Source of the DNA: Kitasatospora sp. A2-31
Lineage (GTDB): Bacteria > Actinomycetota > Actinomycetes > Streptomycetales > Streptomycetaceae
Direction: 5' to 3'
Assembly: GCF_022288725.1 (NCBI RefSeq)
Contig: NZ_JAKNTA010000002.1
Location: forward strand, 532,404-596,403
DNA length: 64,000 nucleotides
Both the position numbers and the translations under genes were made by a program. The notes beneath the pieces are model-generated. The model did no database searches. It was not told the DNA's origin and saw only the letters and a list, made by a program, of their open reading frames with translations. Positions 25,021 to 34,684 of this stretch are shown piece after piece. Positions within the stretch are counted from its first letter, which is position 1. The number at the start of each line of letters is the position of its first letter.

Positions 25021-25094
25021 CGCGGGGTGGAGCAGCTCGGTAGCTCGCTGGGCTCATAACCCAGAGGTCGCAGGTTCAAATCCTGTCCCCGCTA
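25021..25094 (+). tRNA. Initiator tRNA-fMet (CAU anticodon)
   Basis: The 74-base cloverleaf has acceptor strand CGCGGGG pairing with CCCCGC, leaving the unpaired C1-T72 typical of initiator tRNA. The D-arm is AGCAGCTCGGTAGCT, the anticodon stem GCTGGG/CCCAG holds CTCATAA with anticodon CAT, and the T-arm is GCAGG-TTCAAAT-CCTGT. The three G-C pairs beside the anticodon loop are the initiator hallmark. CCA is not encoded. A strong terminator follows 8 bases later. Confidence 0.95.
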
Positions 25095-25102
25095 CGAGAA
25101 TG

Positions 25103-25139
25103 AACGGCCCGGAACGAAACGTTCCGGGCCGTTCTGTTT
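25103..25139 (+). terminator. Strong intrinsic terminator after tRNA-fMet
   Basis: A 14-bp perfect stem (AACGGCCCGGAACG with CGTTCCGGGCCGTT) encloses an AAA loop, followed by CTGTTTG. It directly follows the tRNA and should end its transcript. Confidence 0.9.
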
Positions 25140-25233
25140 GTGCCCCTGCAGTGTCTTCGAGCCGCGGCACGTGTTCCGGCGCAGGCTCGAGGCGGTGCAG
25201 GCCGGGCGGATGCGGGCGCAGGGGGGGCGCGTC

Positions 25234-25746
25234 TCAGTGGGCCCCGGGTCGCGTCGCCGGCTGGAAGCGGAAGGAGACGGCCTCCATCAGGGGCTTGCGT
25301 CGGGTCTTCTGGACGGCGGCGATCCGCCACCGGCCGTCGACCCCGCGCACCACCGTGTAGGTCGCGAGCTTGCCCAGCTTGCTGCCCTGCTTGCGGTCCC
25401 GCTCCGCGGCGCCCCCCTTGCGGACGTCGCCGCGGGTGACGACCACTGCTGCGTCGGTGCCGTAGAAGCGAAGGTCGGTGATGTCGAGGATCAGGCGGGT
25501 GCCCTTGAGGAAGCTGTCGAAGAGGGCCTGGTGGGCCCGGCCGATCTCCTCACCGCCGTGGTAGACGGTGCCGACGTAGGTGACGTCGGTGGCGTCCTCG
25601 GTGAAGCAGGTGCCGTACCCGGCGCCGTCGCCGTCGGCCCAGGCCGCGGCGCTGCGCTCCAGCAGGGCGCGGATCGCGGCGGCGTCGGACGCGTGGGGGG
25701 CGGTGGTGCAGCGGTCGGCGGTCGTGGTGTCGTCGGCGGTGCTCAT
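25234..25746 (-). CDS. SnoaL-like (SgcJ/EcaC family) protein (170 aa)
   Basis: ATG 25746 follows GGGGAG. The alpha+beta-barrel NTF2-like fold is indicated by IRALLERSAAAWADGDGAGY, then TYVGTVYHGGEEIGRAHQAL and AVVVTRGDVR, ending with TYTVVRGVDGRWRIAAVQKT. This is the SgcJ/EcaC group annotated in polyketide and carotenoid loci, though most members have no proven reaction. It is divergent from a MarR gene; the shared 90 bases hold three regularly spaced dyads, so MarR control is likely. Confidence 0.85.
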   Translation of the reverse strand: MSTADDTTTADRCTTAPHASDAAAIRALLERSAAAWADGDGAGYGTCFTEDATDVTYVGTVYHGGEEIGRAHQALFDSFLKGTRLILDITDLRFYGTDAAVVVTRGDVRKGGAAERDRKQGSKLGKLATYTVVRGVDGRWRIAAVQKTRRKPLMEAVSFRFQPATRPGAH

Positions 25747-25766
25747 GGTCTCCCCTTCCATGATAG

Positions 25767-25814
25767 CTTCTTTGGCGAAGATGCTTCTCCAGTGAAGTCT
25801 CTTCGTCGAAGAAG
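25767..25814. promoter_or_regulatory. Three CTTC-N6-GAAG operators at exact 17-bp spacing
   Basis: CTTC-N6-GAAG occurs at 25767-25780, 25784-25797 and 25801-25814. The period is exactly 17 bp and the block fills the centre of the divergent MarR/SnoaL-like intergenic region, so it is the probable MarR operator for both genes. Confidence 0.7.
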
Positions 25815-25836
25815 AGATTAGGGAGTGGAGGAACCG

Positions 25837-26298
25837 GTGTCAACGTCCGCCCTGCCGTCCGGTGCCAGTGAGGTCTACCGCCGGTATCTGAGCGCTGTGA
25901 TGCTGCACGGCCATGCCAGTGCCAAGGCGTGCGAGCTCGGCGCCACCGATCTCTACGCCCTGAACATCCTTCAACTGGCCGGCCCGATGACTCCCGGCGA
26001 GCTCGGCACCCGCAGCGGCCTCACCACCGGCCCGACCACCCGTCTCATCGACCGCCTGGAGCAGGCCGGCTACGTACGCCGGGCCCCGGACCCCGGCGAC
26101 CGGCGCAAGGTGATCGTCGAACCGATCGGCCGGCCTGCCGACATCGACCGGGTCATGGCTCCGGCGCGCCAGCGGATCGAAGAGGTCCTGGAGGCCTACT
26201 CGCCCGAGCAGCTCGAAGTCCTCTTCGACTACTTCGCCCGCGCTGCCGACGCCTATCAGGCGGCCGCCGAACAGCTACGGGCCGAGAGAGCCGAATGA
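25837..26298 (+). CDS. MarR-family transcriptional regulator (153 aa)
   Basis: GTG 25837 with GGAGG six bases upstream is preferred over GTG 25825. The MarR fold is clear: helix LYALNILQLAG, recognition helix TPGELGTRSGLTTGPTTRLI, wing GYVRRAPDPGDRRKVIVEPI and a long C-terminal dimer helix. It is divergent from the SnoaL-like gene and its promoter region carries three tandem dyads, a pattern of autoregulation with derepression by a small ligand. A 20-bp terminator hairpin follows. Confidence 0.9.
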   Translation: MSTSALPSGASEVYRRYLSAVMLHGHASAKACELGATDLYALNILQLAGPMTPGELGTRSGLTTGPTTRLIDRLEQAGYVRRAPDPGDRRKVIVEPIGRPADIDRVMAPARQRIEEVLEAYSPEQLEVLFDYFARAADAYQAAAEQLRAERAE

Positions 26299-26310
26299 GG
26301 CGTCGATGCG

Positions 26311-26366
26311 ACGGCGCCGCGGGCGCCCCCGTCGCGCGATTGCGAGGGGGGCGCCCGCGGCGCCGT
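26311..26366. terminator. 20-bp perfect bidirectional terminator hairpin
   Basis: 26311-26330 (ACGGCGCCGCGGGCGCCCCC) pairs perfectly with 26347-26366 around a 16-base loop. It lies between the convergent ends of the MarR gene and the S41 peptidase gene. Confidence 0.85.
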
Positions 26367-26380
26367 GTCGTGGTAGCGCC

Positions 26381-27292
26381 CTAGGCCAGGCGCGCCACGG
26401 CCAGGGACAGTGCGCGGTCGAGCGCCGCCTCGGCGTCGCATGGCACATCGGGCCGGACGCCGGTGCCCTCCCAGTTGGTACCCGAGACCGGGTTGACCGC
26501 TCGGGCGACGGGCACGCTGAGCTCCAGGTGCGGGTGGACCGTCCAGCCGTCGCGCGGGTGCGCGCCGCCCCGGGTGGCCTCCCCGACGACCTCGGCGCGC
26601 CCGAGCTGCTGCAGGTCGTAGGCCAGCTCCTCGGCCGCGGAGAAGGTGCTTCCGCTGGTCAGCACGTAGAGCGGCTTCTCGGCGCCGAAACGGGCACCCG
26701 GGACGAACGGCGGCGTCCAGGACTGCGCAGCCGCCTCCCCCTGTCGCGAGAGCATGGTGTTGAGGTGGGTGCGGCCGTCGAGCAGGTAGCCGCAGATGAA
26801 GGCGACCGTGTCCGGATCGCCGCCGGTGTTGCGGCGCAGGTCCAGGATGAGGGCGCGGGCGGGTGCCACCAGGGAGAGTGCCGCGGCCAGCGGCTGCGCC
26901 GCCCAGTCCAGCGGGAAGATCTTGGGTGCGATCTCCAGGACCGCGACGCCGGCGTCCAGCAGCTCGACCCGCGGAACGCCGCTCAGGGAGGCGTCGAATT
27001 CCCTCCGCATCGCGGCGAGGGCCGCCTCGCCCTGCTCGCGCGGCACCGGCACGGCGTGGTACTTGAGGGCCAGGTGCAGGTCGCCGTTGACCGACCTCAG
27101 GTCCGCGGTGACGGCTTCGGCCAGCTCCTCCGCGGTTTCGGCCCGGTAGAAGCCCTCGGCGCTCCGGCTCCGCAGCAGCGATGCCAGTTGCCGGGCGACG
27201 TCGGGGAACACGTAGTTCCCGGCGATCAGGTCGGCGATCGACTCGACGACGGCGACGGTGTCCAGCACGGGTGACGATGTGGTGGAGGTCAT
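26381..27292 (-). CDS. S41-family (IRBP-like) peptidase (303 aa)
   Basis: ATG 27292 starts the protein. An N-terminal three-helix bundle (VAVVESIADLIAGNYVFPDV) precedes the C-terminal-processing-protease core: LILDLRRNTGGDPDTV, then LTSGSTFSAAEELAYDL with the probable catalytic Ser218, and GEATRGGAHP. There is no PDZ domain and no signal peptide, as in the IRBP/tricorn-core-like branch. It is divergent from an ArsR-type regulator, whose inverted repeat overlaps the intergenic region, so it is probably repressed by it. Confidence 0.87.
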   Translation of the reverse strand: MTSTTSSPVLDTVAVVESIADLIAGNYVFPDVARQLASLLRSRSAEGFYRAETAEELAEAVTADLRSVNGDLHLALKYHAVPVPREQGEAALAAMRREFDASLSGVPRVELLDAGVAVLEIAPKIFPLDWAAQPLAAALSLVAPARALILDLRRNTGGDPDTVAFICGYLLDGRTHLNTMLSRQGEAAAQSWTPPFVPGARFGAEKPLYVLTSGSTFSAAEELAYDLQQLGRAEVVGEATRGGAHPRDGWTVHPHLELSVPVARAVNPVSGTNWEGTGVRPDVPCDAEAALDRALSLAVARLA

Positions 27293-27319
27293 GGGAGGGA
27301 GTAGACCAGCGGCTTGCCA

Positions 27320-27343
27320 AAGCGTCAAACGGACTTAACGCTT
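27320..27343. promoter_or_regulatory. Inverted repeat AAGCGT-N12-ACGCTT at the S41/ArsR divergent promoter
   Basis: AAGCGT (27320-27325) and ACGCTT (27338-27343) sit between the two start codons. Spacing and position fit an ArsR-type dimer site controlling both genes. Confidence 0.45.
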
Positions 27344-27349
27344 GATCAG

Positions 27350-27856
27350 GTGAGCCAGCAACCAGGTGAAGAGATCCAGCGGATCAGCACCTCCCTCCAG
27401 CACACCGCCCTCGCCCACCCGATGCGCCAGCGCCTGCTCTTCGCCCTGAGCGCCCGGCCGTCGACGATCAGCCGGCTCGCCGCGCAGCTGGGAGCGAACA
27501 AGGGCAGCGTCTCCCACCACCTCGGGGTGCTCTGCGGGGCGGGGCTGGTCCAGGACGCGGGAACGCGACGGGTGCGCGGCGGCACCGAGAAGTACTACCG
27601 GCGGACCGCCGAGCGGCTCCTCGTCGCCGAACCGCAGGCCGAGGGGACGGCCGCGCTGCTCGGCGCCATCGCCCAGGAGTTGGAGCGCTCACCCGCCGAC
27701 CACCTCCTGAGCGTGCGCCACATCCGGCTCAGCCCGGCCAAGGCGGCGCGGCTCGCCGAGGCGCTGGCCGCACTGGTCGACGAGACGGAGGAGGATCCGG
27801 AGGGCGAGCCGGTGCACGGTCTCCTGGTGACGCTCTACCAGCAGGCGGGCGCGTAG
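27350..27856 (+). CDS. ArsR-type winged-helix regulator (168 aa)
   Basis: GTG 27350 is preferred; TTG 27314 would lie within the inverted repeat. The DNA-binding domain is HPMRQRLLFALSARPSTIS, then LAAQLGANKGSVSHHLGVL (recognition helix) and AGLVQDAGTRRVRGG. The C-terminal ~70 residues are helical (LLVAEPQAEGTAALLGAIA) and probably bind the signal. No metal-binding Cys motif is visible, so it is not a classic arsenic sensor. Divergent from the S41 peptidase. Confidence 0.85.
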   Translation: MSQQPGEEIQRISTSLQHTALAHPMRQRLLFALSARPSTISRLAAQLGANKGSVSHHLGVLCGAGLVQDAGTRRVRGGTEKYYRRTAERLLVAEPQAEGTAALLGAIAQELERSPADHLLSVRHIRLSPAKAARLAEALAALVDETEEDPEGEPVHGLLVTLYQQAGA

Positions 27857-27997
27857 GACCGGTGGCGGTTCCGCCCGGCACCTCGCCCGGCCGGCACGCA
27901 GCCGAGGAGTCGTCGAGCGGGCCGATCAACGCGTCGAGGACCTGTGAACTCCCGGTCGCGGACGGGGGATCCTCCGGAGTGGCGCAGCGCGGCGCGG

Positions 27998-29185
27998 TCA
28001 GGCCACCGGCTCACCCGGGCGGGTCAGGTTGGTGCCGCTGCCAGGGTCGAAGACGTGGATCCGGGAGGTGTTGATCCACAGGTCCAGCCGGGCGCCCTCG
28101 GCGGCGCGTGTCGCGGTGTTCAGACGGGCGACGAGGCGGTGCTCGCCCATGCCGGTGTCCGCCCGGCCGGAGTCGGCGGCGATCTCGGCGAGCTCCTCGG
28201 AGTGGGCGGGGCCTCCGGTCTCGGTGAAGTGCACGTACACGTCGGAGCCGACGGATTCGCGGACGTCGACGGTGACAGTGCAGACGGGATCGCCGCCGCG
28301 GTCGTCGACGAGGGCGGCGTCCTCGAAGTCCTCCGGGCGGATGCCCACGATGACGTCGCGCGGCGCGTTCGCCTGCTCCAGCGCGCGGCGCGTGCGGTCG
28401 TCGACCGGGAGGTCGCCGAGGGAGGTGCGCAGGACGCTCTGTTCCAGGGTGGCGGCGAGGAAGTTCATGCCGGGCGAGCCGATGAAGCCGGCGACGAAGA
28501 GGTTCACCGGTGCGTCGTAGAGGTGCTGCGGCGACCCGACCTGCTGGACGACGCCCGAGCGCATGACGACCACCCGGTCGCCGAGGGTCATCGCCTCGAC
28601 CTGGTCGTGGGTGACGTAGACGGTGGTGGTGCCCAGCCGCCGCTGGAGAGCGGCGATCTGGGTGCGCATCTGGACCCGGAGCTTGGCGTCGAGGTTGGAC
28701 AGCGGCTCGTCCATCAGGAACGCCTTGGGGTCCCGGACGATGGCGCGGCCCATCGCGACCCGCTGGCGCTGGCCGCCGGAGAGGTTGGCCGGCCGGCGGT
28801 CGAGGTGCTGGGTCAGGTCGAGGATGCGGGCGGCCTCCTCGACCTTGGCCGCGATGGTGGCCTTGTCCACCTTGGCGAGGCGCAGCGCGAAGCCCATGTT
28901 GTCGCGGACGCTCATGTGCGGGTAGAGCGCGTAGCTCTGGAACACCATGGCGATGTCGCGGTCCTTGGGCGCGCGGTCGTTGACGACCTGTCCGCCGATG
29001 CTCAGGGTGCCCTCGGTGATGTCCTCCAGGCCCGCGATCATGTTGAGGGTGGTGGACTTGCCGCATCCGGAGGGGCCGACGAGGATGACGAACTCGCCGT
29101 CGGCGATGGTGAGGTTGAAGTCGCGGACGGCGAGCGCGCCGTCGGGGTAGCGCTTGGTGATGCCGTCGAGGACGATCTCGGCCAC
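27998..29185 (-). CDS. ugpC: Sugar ABC transporter ATP-binding protein, UgpC/SugC type (395 aa)
   Basis: GTG 29185 follows AGGAAGG. Walker A GPSGCGKST (37-45), Q-loop FQSYALYPHMSV, signature LSGGQRQR, Walker B FLMDEPLSNLD and the switch His in VTHDQVEAM are all present. The C-terminal 150 residues form the TOBE/MalK-type regulatory domain (IVGIRPEDFED). It is the last gene of a four-gene operon, energising sugar uptake, in the same order as mycobacterial lpqY-sugA-sugB-sugC. Confidence 0.93.
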   Translation of the reverse strand: MAEIVLDGITKRYPDGALAVRDFNLTIADGEFVILVGPSGCGKSTTLNMIAGLEDITEGTLSIGGQVVNDRAPKDRDIAMVFQSYALYPHMSVRDNMGFALRLAKVDKATIAAKVEEAARILDLTQHLDRRPANLSGGQRQRVAMGRAIVRDPKAFLMDEPLSNLDAKLRVQMRTQIAALQRRLGTTTVYVTHDQVEAMTLGDRVVVMRSGVVQQVGSPQHLYDAPVNLFVAGFIGSPGMNFLAATLEQSVLRTSLGDLPVDDRTRRALEQANAPRDVIVGIRPEDFEDAALVDDRGGDPVCTVTVDVRESVGSDVYVHFTETGGPAHSEELAEIAADSGRADTGMGEHRLVARLNTATRAAEGARLDLWINTSRIHVFDPGSGTNLTRPGEPVA

Positions 29186-29222
29186 GGTTCGCCTTCCTGG
29201 TCCCGCCCGGTGGGGGGCGGTC

Positions 29223-30049
29223 TCATCCCTTGACTGCGCCGGCGGTGAGGCCGGCGACGATGCGGCGCTGGAACAGCAGGACGAAGATCACGATGGGGAT
29301 GGTGATGACCACCGCCGCCGCGGCGATGGATCCGGTCGGCTGCTGGAACTGCGAGCTGCCGGTGAAGAAGGCGATGGCCGCCGGTACGGTCCTGGCCGAG
29401 GTGGTCGAGGTCAGCGAGATGGCGAACAGGAAGTCGTTCCAGCAGAAGATGAAGACCAGGATGCCGGTGGTGAAGACGCCGGGAGCGGCCAGCGGGGCGA
29501 TGACCAGGCGGAAGGCCTGCCACGGGGTGGCGCCGTCCACCTTGGCCGCCTTCTCCAGGTCCCACGGGATCTCGCGGAAGAAGGCCGACAGGGTGTAGAT
29601 CGCCAGCGGCAGCGAGAAGGTCATGTACGGGATGATCAGACCGATCCAGGTGTCGAAGATGCCCAGCGTGCGCTCGATGTTGAACAGCGGTGAGACCAGC
29701 GAGATCGGCGGGAACATGGCGATCAGCAGCGAGACGCCGATCAGCAGCCGCTTGCCGGGGAACCGCAGCCGGGCGACCGCGTAGGCGGCCATCGTGCCCA
29801 GGACGACGGCGATGGTGGTGGCGATCACCGAGATGCCGATCGAGTTGACCAGGGCGCGGGTGAACTCGGAGGTCTGGAAGATGCCCCGGTAGTTCTCCCA
29901 CGTCCACTCGCGCGGGATGAAGTCGCCGTCGGTGAGGGTGCTCGGGTCCTTGAACGAGAGCGCCACGATCCACCACACCGGGAACAGTGCGTACAGGATG
30001 ACGATCAGGTTGGCGAAGCCCCAGCTGGTCAGGGTACGGGTGTGGCTGC

Positions 30050-30053
<4 letters not shown>
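29223..30053 (-). CDS. Carbohydrate ABC transporter permease, SugB-like (276 aa)
   Basis: ATG 30053 overlaps the stop of the first permease (ATGA). Six membrane spans and the cytoplasmic EAA loop ([20 protein letters not shown]) that docks on the ATPase identify a MalG/SugB-type permease. [19 protein letters not shown] is typical of the family. It pairs with the permease at 30050-30982 to form the channel. Confidence 0.93.
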
Positions 30054-30978
<925 letters not shown>

Positions 30979-30982
<4 letters not shown>

Positions 30983-32256
30983 GGGATCAGCCCCTTGGAG
31001 CCGAGGGCGTCCTCGATCTGCCCGCGGAGGTCGGCCACGGTGCTCTCCGGATGGATGTCGGCGGGCGGTGAGAGGGTGTGCGAGATCGCGATGGACACGT
31101 TCTGGTAGGCGGGGGTCTGCGGCCGCACGCTGGCGTTGTCCAGCGCGGCCAGCACGTCCGCGGCGAACGGGTAGCTCTCGGTGAGCTCGGCCGCCTGGTA
31201 GAGGCTGCGCAGGGACGGCGGCAGGCCGCCCTTCAGCGCGTTGGTGAGCTGGTTCTCGCGGTCCCGCAGGCAGAGGGTGGCCTCGAACGCGAGGTCGGGG
31301 TGCCGGCTGTACGCGCCGACGGCCAGGTCGATCCCGCCGATGGTGACGGTGGCCGGCCGGTCGGGCAGCACCGACGGGTACGGCGCCCAGCGGAAGTGCT
31401 GGAACAGCTCGGGCTGGTTGGCCTTCATCGACGGGTAGACGAACGGGTAGTTGAGCTCGAACGCGGCCGTCCCCGACTCCATCGCCAGCCGGTTCTGGTC
31501 CTCCATCTGGTTGGGCAGCGAAGGGTCGGCGGCCGCCGACGTCGCGGTGTCGCGCATCACCTGCGCGGCCGCCACCGCCGGCGGGCCGAGTGACGGTGCC
31601 TGCGCGTCCGGCGTCAGGATGGAGCCGCCCGCGCTCGTGATCAGTGTGTTGAACCACACCGTCAGGCCCTCGTACTGGGCGCCCTGGATCTCCACGTAGT
31701 GCGGCTTGCCCTGCTTGGCCAGCGCGTCCGCCTGGGCCAGCATCTGCGCCCAGGTCCTCGGCGGGGTCGGCACCAAATCGTCCCGGTACCAGAGCAGCTG
31801 CGTGTTGGAGTTGTACGGCGCCGCGAACAGGCGTCCCTGCCAGGTCGCGGTCCGCACGGCCGCGTCCAGCGTGTCCGCGGTGGCCTGCTCCTTCATCGGC
31901 CCGGTCCACTCGCGGATCCAGCCGGCCTCCGCGAACTCCGCCGGCCAGGTCACGTCCAGACCGAGGATGTCCACCTCGGCGTCGTGCGCGGCCATCCGGC
32001 GCACCAGCTGCTGGCGCTGGCCGTCGGCGCCGCGCGGCAGCTTGTTGTAGTTGATGGTGTACCGGCCGCCGGACTGCCGGCCGCAGCGGTCGGCGGCCTG
32101 TTCGAGGGCCCCGGAGTCGTCCGGGAAGTTGTACCAGTTCAGCGTGACCGGTCCGCCCTGACCGCTGCTCCCGCAGCCCGTCAGGGTCTGCGCGAGCACG
32201 AACAGGCCCGCAGCGGCGGTGCACCACCGTGAGCGGAACCCGCGGATGACCGGCAT
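30979..32256 (-). CDS. Sugar-binding lipoprotein, LpqY-like (425 aa)
   Basis: ATG 32256 begins a signal sequence with lipobox LTGC. The mature protein is a type I solute-binding protein: [60 protein letters not shown] and [15 protein letters not shown]. These and the following SugA-SugB-SugC order resemble the mycobacterial trehalose importer LpqY-SugABC; the substrate is inferred as an alpha-linked disaccharide such as trehalose. No operator was recognised in the 133 bases between this start and the downstream end of the next minus-strand gene at 32390. Confidence 0.88.
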
Positions 32257-32389
32257 CGCTCTCCCGGGACTGTGACGGACGGACTCGACGACGCTAGCCC
32301 GCCACGGTGCGCCACCGACGCGATGGCGCGCCCGCCACGCGGGGAGACCAGCCGGATGGAGGAGCCTTCGACGGGGCGGCACGTGCTCC

Positions 32390-32854
32390 TCAGTACTCGT
32401 TCTTCAGGACGAAGTACGAACCGCGGATGGTGCCGGCGAGCTTCGACCGCTGCCGGGCGAACTTGAACCGCGAGGCGAGCTCCTCGGGAATCTCCATCCC
32501 GTCCGAGAGCTTGAAGCCGACCGCCCGCTTCTTCGGGTCGTGGATGGTGTACATGACGTTGACGGAAAGGCCGCTCTCGTAGAAGACGTAGGCCATGCGG
32601 ATGTCGTCGACCTGGAAGGCCGTGGCTTCGAGGGGGCGGGACGCGATGACGATCTCGCGTTCCTCCTTCAGGATCCGGTGCACCCAGTCGACGACCGTCG
32701 TCGCCTCGCTCGCGGGCTCCACCGTGAAGACGTGGTCGTACTTGTTCTTGAAGTAGCGGGCCTCGTTCGCCCGCAAACCGGCGAGCGCGGCTGCGACGGG
32801 CGACGACTCCAGTCCGACGGTCGAGACGGTCTCGAAATCCACGGTGTACGACAT
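32390..32854 (-). CDS. Conserved hypothetical protein, unknown family (154 aa)
   Basis: ATG 32854 follows AAAGGATC. The protein is soluble, mixed alpha/beta, with a composition less GC-biased in amino acids than its neighbours (many Phe, Tyr, Lys). Marked segments are RANEARYFKNKYDHVFTVEP, YVFYESGLSVNVMYTIHDPK and IRGSYFVLKNEY at the end. No signal peptide, metal motif or known domain is recognised. It stands alone between the sugar operon and a 500-base gap. Confidence 0.65.
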   Translation of the reverse strand: MSYTVDFETVSTVGLESSPVAAALAGLRANEARYFKNKYDHVFTVEPASEATTVVDWVHRILKEEREIVIASRPLEATAFQVDDIRMAYVFYESGLSVNVMYTIHDPKKRAVGFKLSDGMEIPEELASRFKFARQRSKLAGTIRGSYFVLKNEY

Positions 32855-33358
32855 GCCGGATCCTTTCTCGGTGCCGCGGGTGGCCGACCGAATCGCCGGC
32901 CGGGCGCCGAGTGGTGGAGGCCGGTGTCCGCTCGTCGAAGCGGCGGGAAGGTGGGATGCGGTGATCGTATGCGGCGGCGGGGAGGATGACCGGTCGGCGG
33001 GGCGGCTGCGTGTCGGACTCGTTCCGGCGGCACCGGAGTGCTGTCCCGGGGGCCGCCCTGGCCCGTTCGCACGTCAGCGGGCCCCGGCCGGCGCGATCGG
33101 TGGGGTTTTCCGCCTCGGCGTGCTGCGCATTGGCCGGTTCTCGATGCTCCGAGGCTCGCGGTCGCTCGCGAACGCGCGGAAGCCGGGGGATATCCCCGGC
33201 ATTCCGGGACGGGGGCGGCGGGGGGCCGACGGAATTCGGACAATCCGCCGTCGGCTGTTTGGGCGCCGGGGTACTTCGGCAGTGTGAATATTGAATGTTC
33301 TCCTGCGGTCCCTGCCCGCCGACCCTACCTCGGTGGCCGAAGGCAGAAAAGAGATGCC
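32855..33358. other. 504-base divergent gap
   Basis: No coding sequence is supported. The right end is AT-richer (GTGAATATTGAATG around 33283-33296) and probably holds the promoter of the CoiA-like gene; the left end should hold that of the 32390 gene. No repeats or strong hairpins were seen. Confidence 0.5.
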
Positions 33359-34537
33359 ATGGACGATTTCGACGGCGAAACCTCCAAGCGCAACCCCGTC
33401 TTCTGCACCCTCGTCAACGCCCCCCTCGATCTCGATCGCGACGACCTCGGCCACCCCGATCACCCGGACCTCTGGCAGCGACTTCTCGCCGACCGGCGGC
33501 CCGTTCACCGGCGGGGTCTCCACTGCCCGCAATGCCTGACCGTTCGTGCTGTCCCGGCCTGGATGTACGTCTACGAACGCCGGGGAGTGCGCATCGCCGC
33601 GCACCACAACCCCCACCACGACGGCCACCGCGGAGAGAGCGACGAGCACAAGGCGTACAAGGAGCGCTGCGCGCGGGCGGCCGAGCGCGGCGGCCACACC
33701 GCGGAGGTCGACGCCGTGGGTGCCGACGGCAGGAGGCGTGCCGGTGTCCTCGTCACCGGCGCCGGGGGAAGGCAGTACGGATTCGAGGCGCAGCTCTCCT
33801 ACATCACCGCGGCGACCGCGCGCAGCCGCGACGCCGCCGCGAGCGCCGACGGGATCACCACGGTCTGGCACACCGTGGACCCGAAGTCCCCGCTGATCGA
33901 CGTCGTCCGCTGGACCCGCGCGGACGATCTGCCGGCAGCCGCGATACGCGACGACCGCCACCTGCTGGTCCGCGGTGGGGTACGGACCCTCGACCTGCAG
34001 CTCTGCGAGCGCATGCCCGCGCCGTGCCCCCGGCGCCGGCAGGGCAGCTGCGGGCGCCGCCATCCGCGGTGGGATCCGAGGCCGCGGCAGTTCGACGACC
34101 TCGTCCGGGACATCGCGGACGGCTCCTACGTCCCCCTCGCGGTGCAGGCCGGCCGTGCGCTGCACCGGTTCTGGGCGCCGGCCCCGGACCTGGAGACGTA
34201 CCTCGACAGCGGTGGCACCCTCGCCGAGGAGGATCACCCGGGACGGGCGACGACGGCCCGGAGTGCCACCCGCAGGGGGCGGCCGCGAGACGCGCAGTGC
34301 GTCGTGGACCGGGTCGTGCGACGCAGGCGGCGCTTCGAGCCCGTGCCACCGCGGGACGGGGGCGATGCCATCTGGCTTCCGGCGGCCGGCGTCGCCGTGC
34401 CGATCCCCCGACCGCCCCTGGTCTCGGTCCGCGAGGGGGTCTGTTCGGCGGGCCGTACGCACTGCGGGGCCGAGGCCCGGCTCTACCCGGCCGGCTGGCT
34501 CTGCGATGCCCACCGGCCGGGCGCGAATCGCCGGTAG
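33359..34537 (+). CDS. CoiA-like competence/nuclease-fold protein with altered active site (392 aa)
   Basis: ATG 33359. A zinc pair HCPQC (55-59) precedes ESDEHKAYKERCARAAERGG, the helix bearing the CoiA signature. The PD-(D/E)xK core follows as VLVTGAGGRQYGFEAQLSYI with E143-A-Q145, the ExQ variant used by CoiA. The preceding acidic residue expected in RxADVLV is Gly (RAGVLV, Gly129), so metal binding and cleavage may be lost. A second Cys cluster (LCERMPAPCPRRRQGSC) and a third (CSAGRTHCGAEARL) suggest extra zinc fingers. CoiA acts in transformation-linked recombination in Firmicutes; the role in actinomycetes is unknown. Confidence 0.7.
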   Translation: MDDFDGETSKRNPVFCTLVNAPLDLDRDDLGHPDHPDLWQRLLADRRPVHRRGLHCPQCLTVRAVPAWMYVYERRGVRIAAHHNPHHDGHRGESDEHKAYKERCARAAERGGHTAEVDAVGADGRRRAGVLVTGAGGRQYGFEAQLSYITAATARSRDAAASADGITTVWHTVDPKSPLIDVVRWTRADDLPAAAIRDDRHLLVRGGVRTLDLQLCERMPAPCPRRRQGSCGRRHPRWDPRPRQFDDLVRDIADGSYVPLAVQAGRALHRFWAPAPDLETYLDSGGTLAEEDHPGRATTARSATRRGRPRDAQCVVDRVVRRRRRFEPVPPRDGGDAIWLPAAGVAVPIPRPPLVSVREGVCSAGRTHCGAEARLYPAGWLCDAHRPGANRR

Positions 34538-34607
34538 CCGGTAGCCGGTAGCCGGTAGCCGGTTGGCGGTTGGCGGTTGGCGGTTGGCGGTTGGCGGTTG
34601 GCCGGTG
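34531..34607. repeat. Eleven 7-bp tandem repeats (CCGGTAG then GCGGTTG)
   Basis: Four copies of CCGGTAG, one CCGGTTG, five GCGGTTG and a final GCCGGTG occur in exact 7-bp phase. The stop codon of the CoiA-like gene is in the first copy. Such arrays expand by replication slippage. Confidence 0.85.
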
Positions 34608-34684
34608 GGCGGTCGGTGGTCGACGGGCCGCGGGCCGGTCCGTCGTGGTCCGGGACCTGCCGGCGCTCTGCCGGGAGCCGGGCG

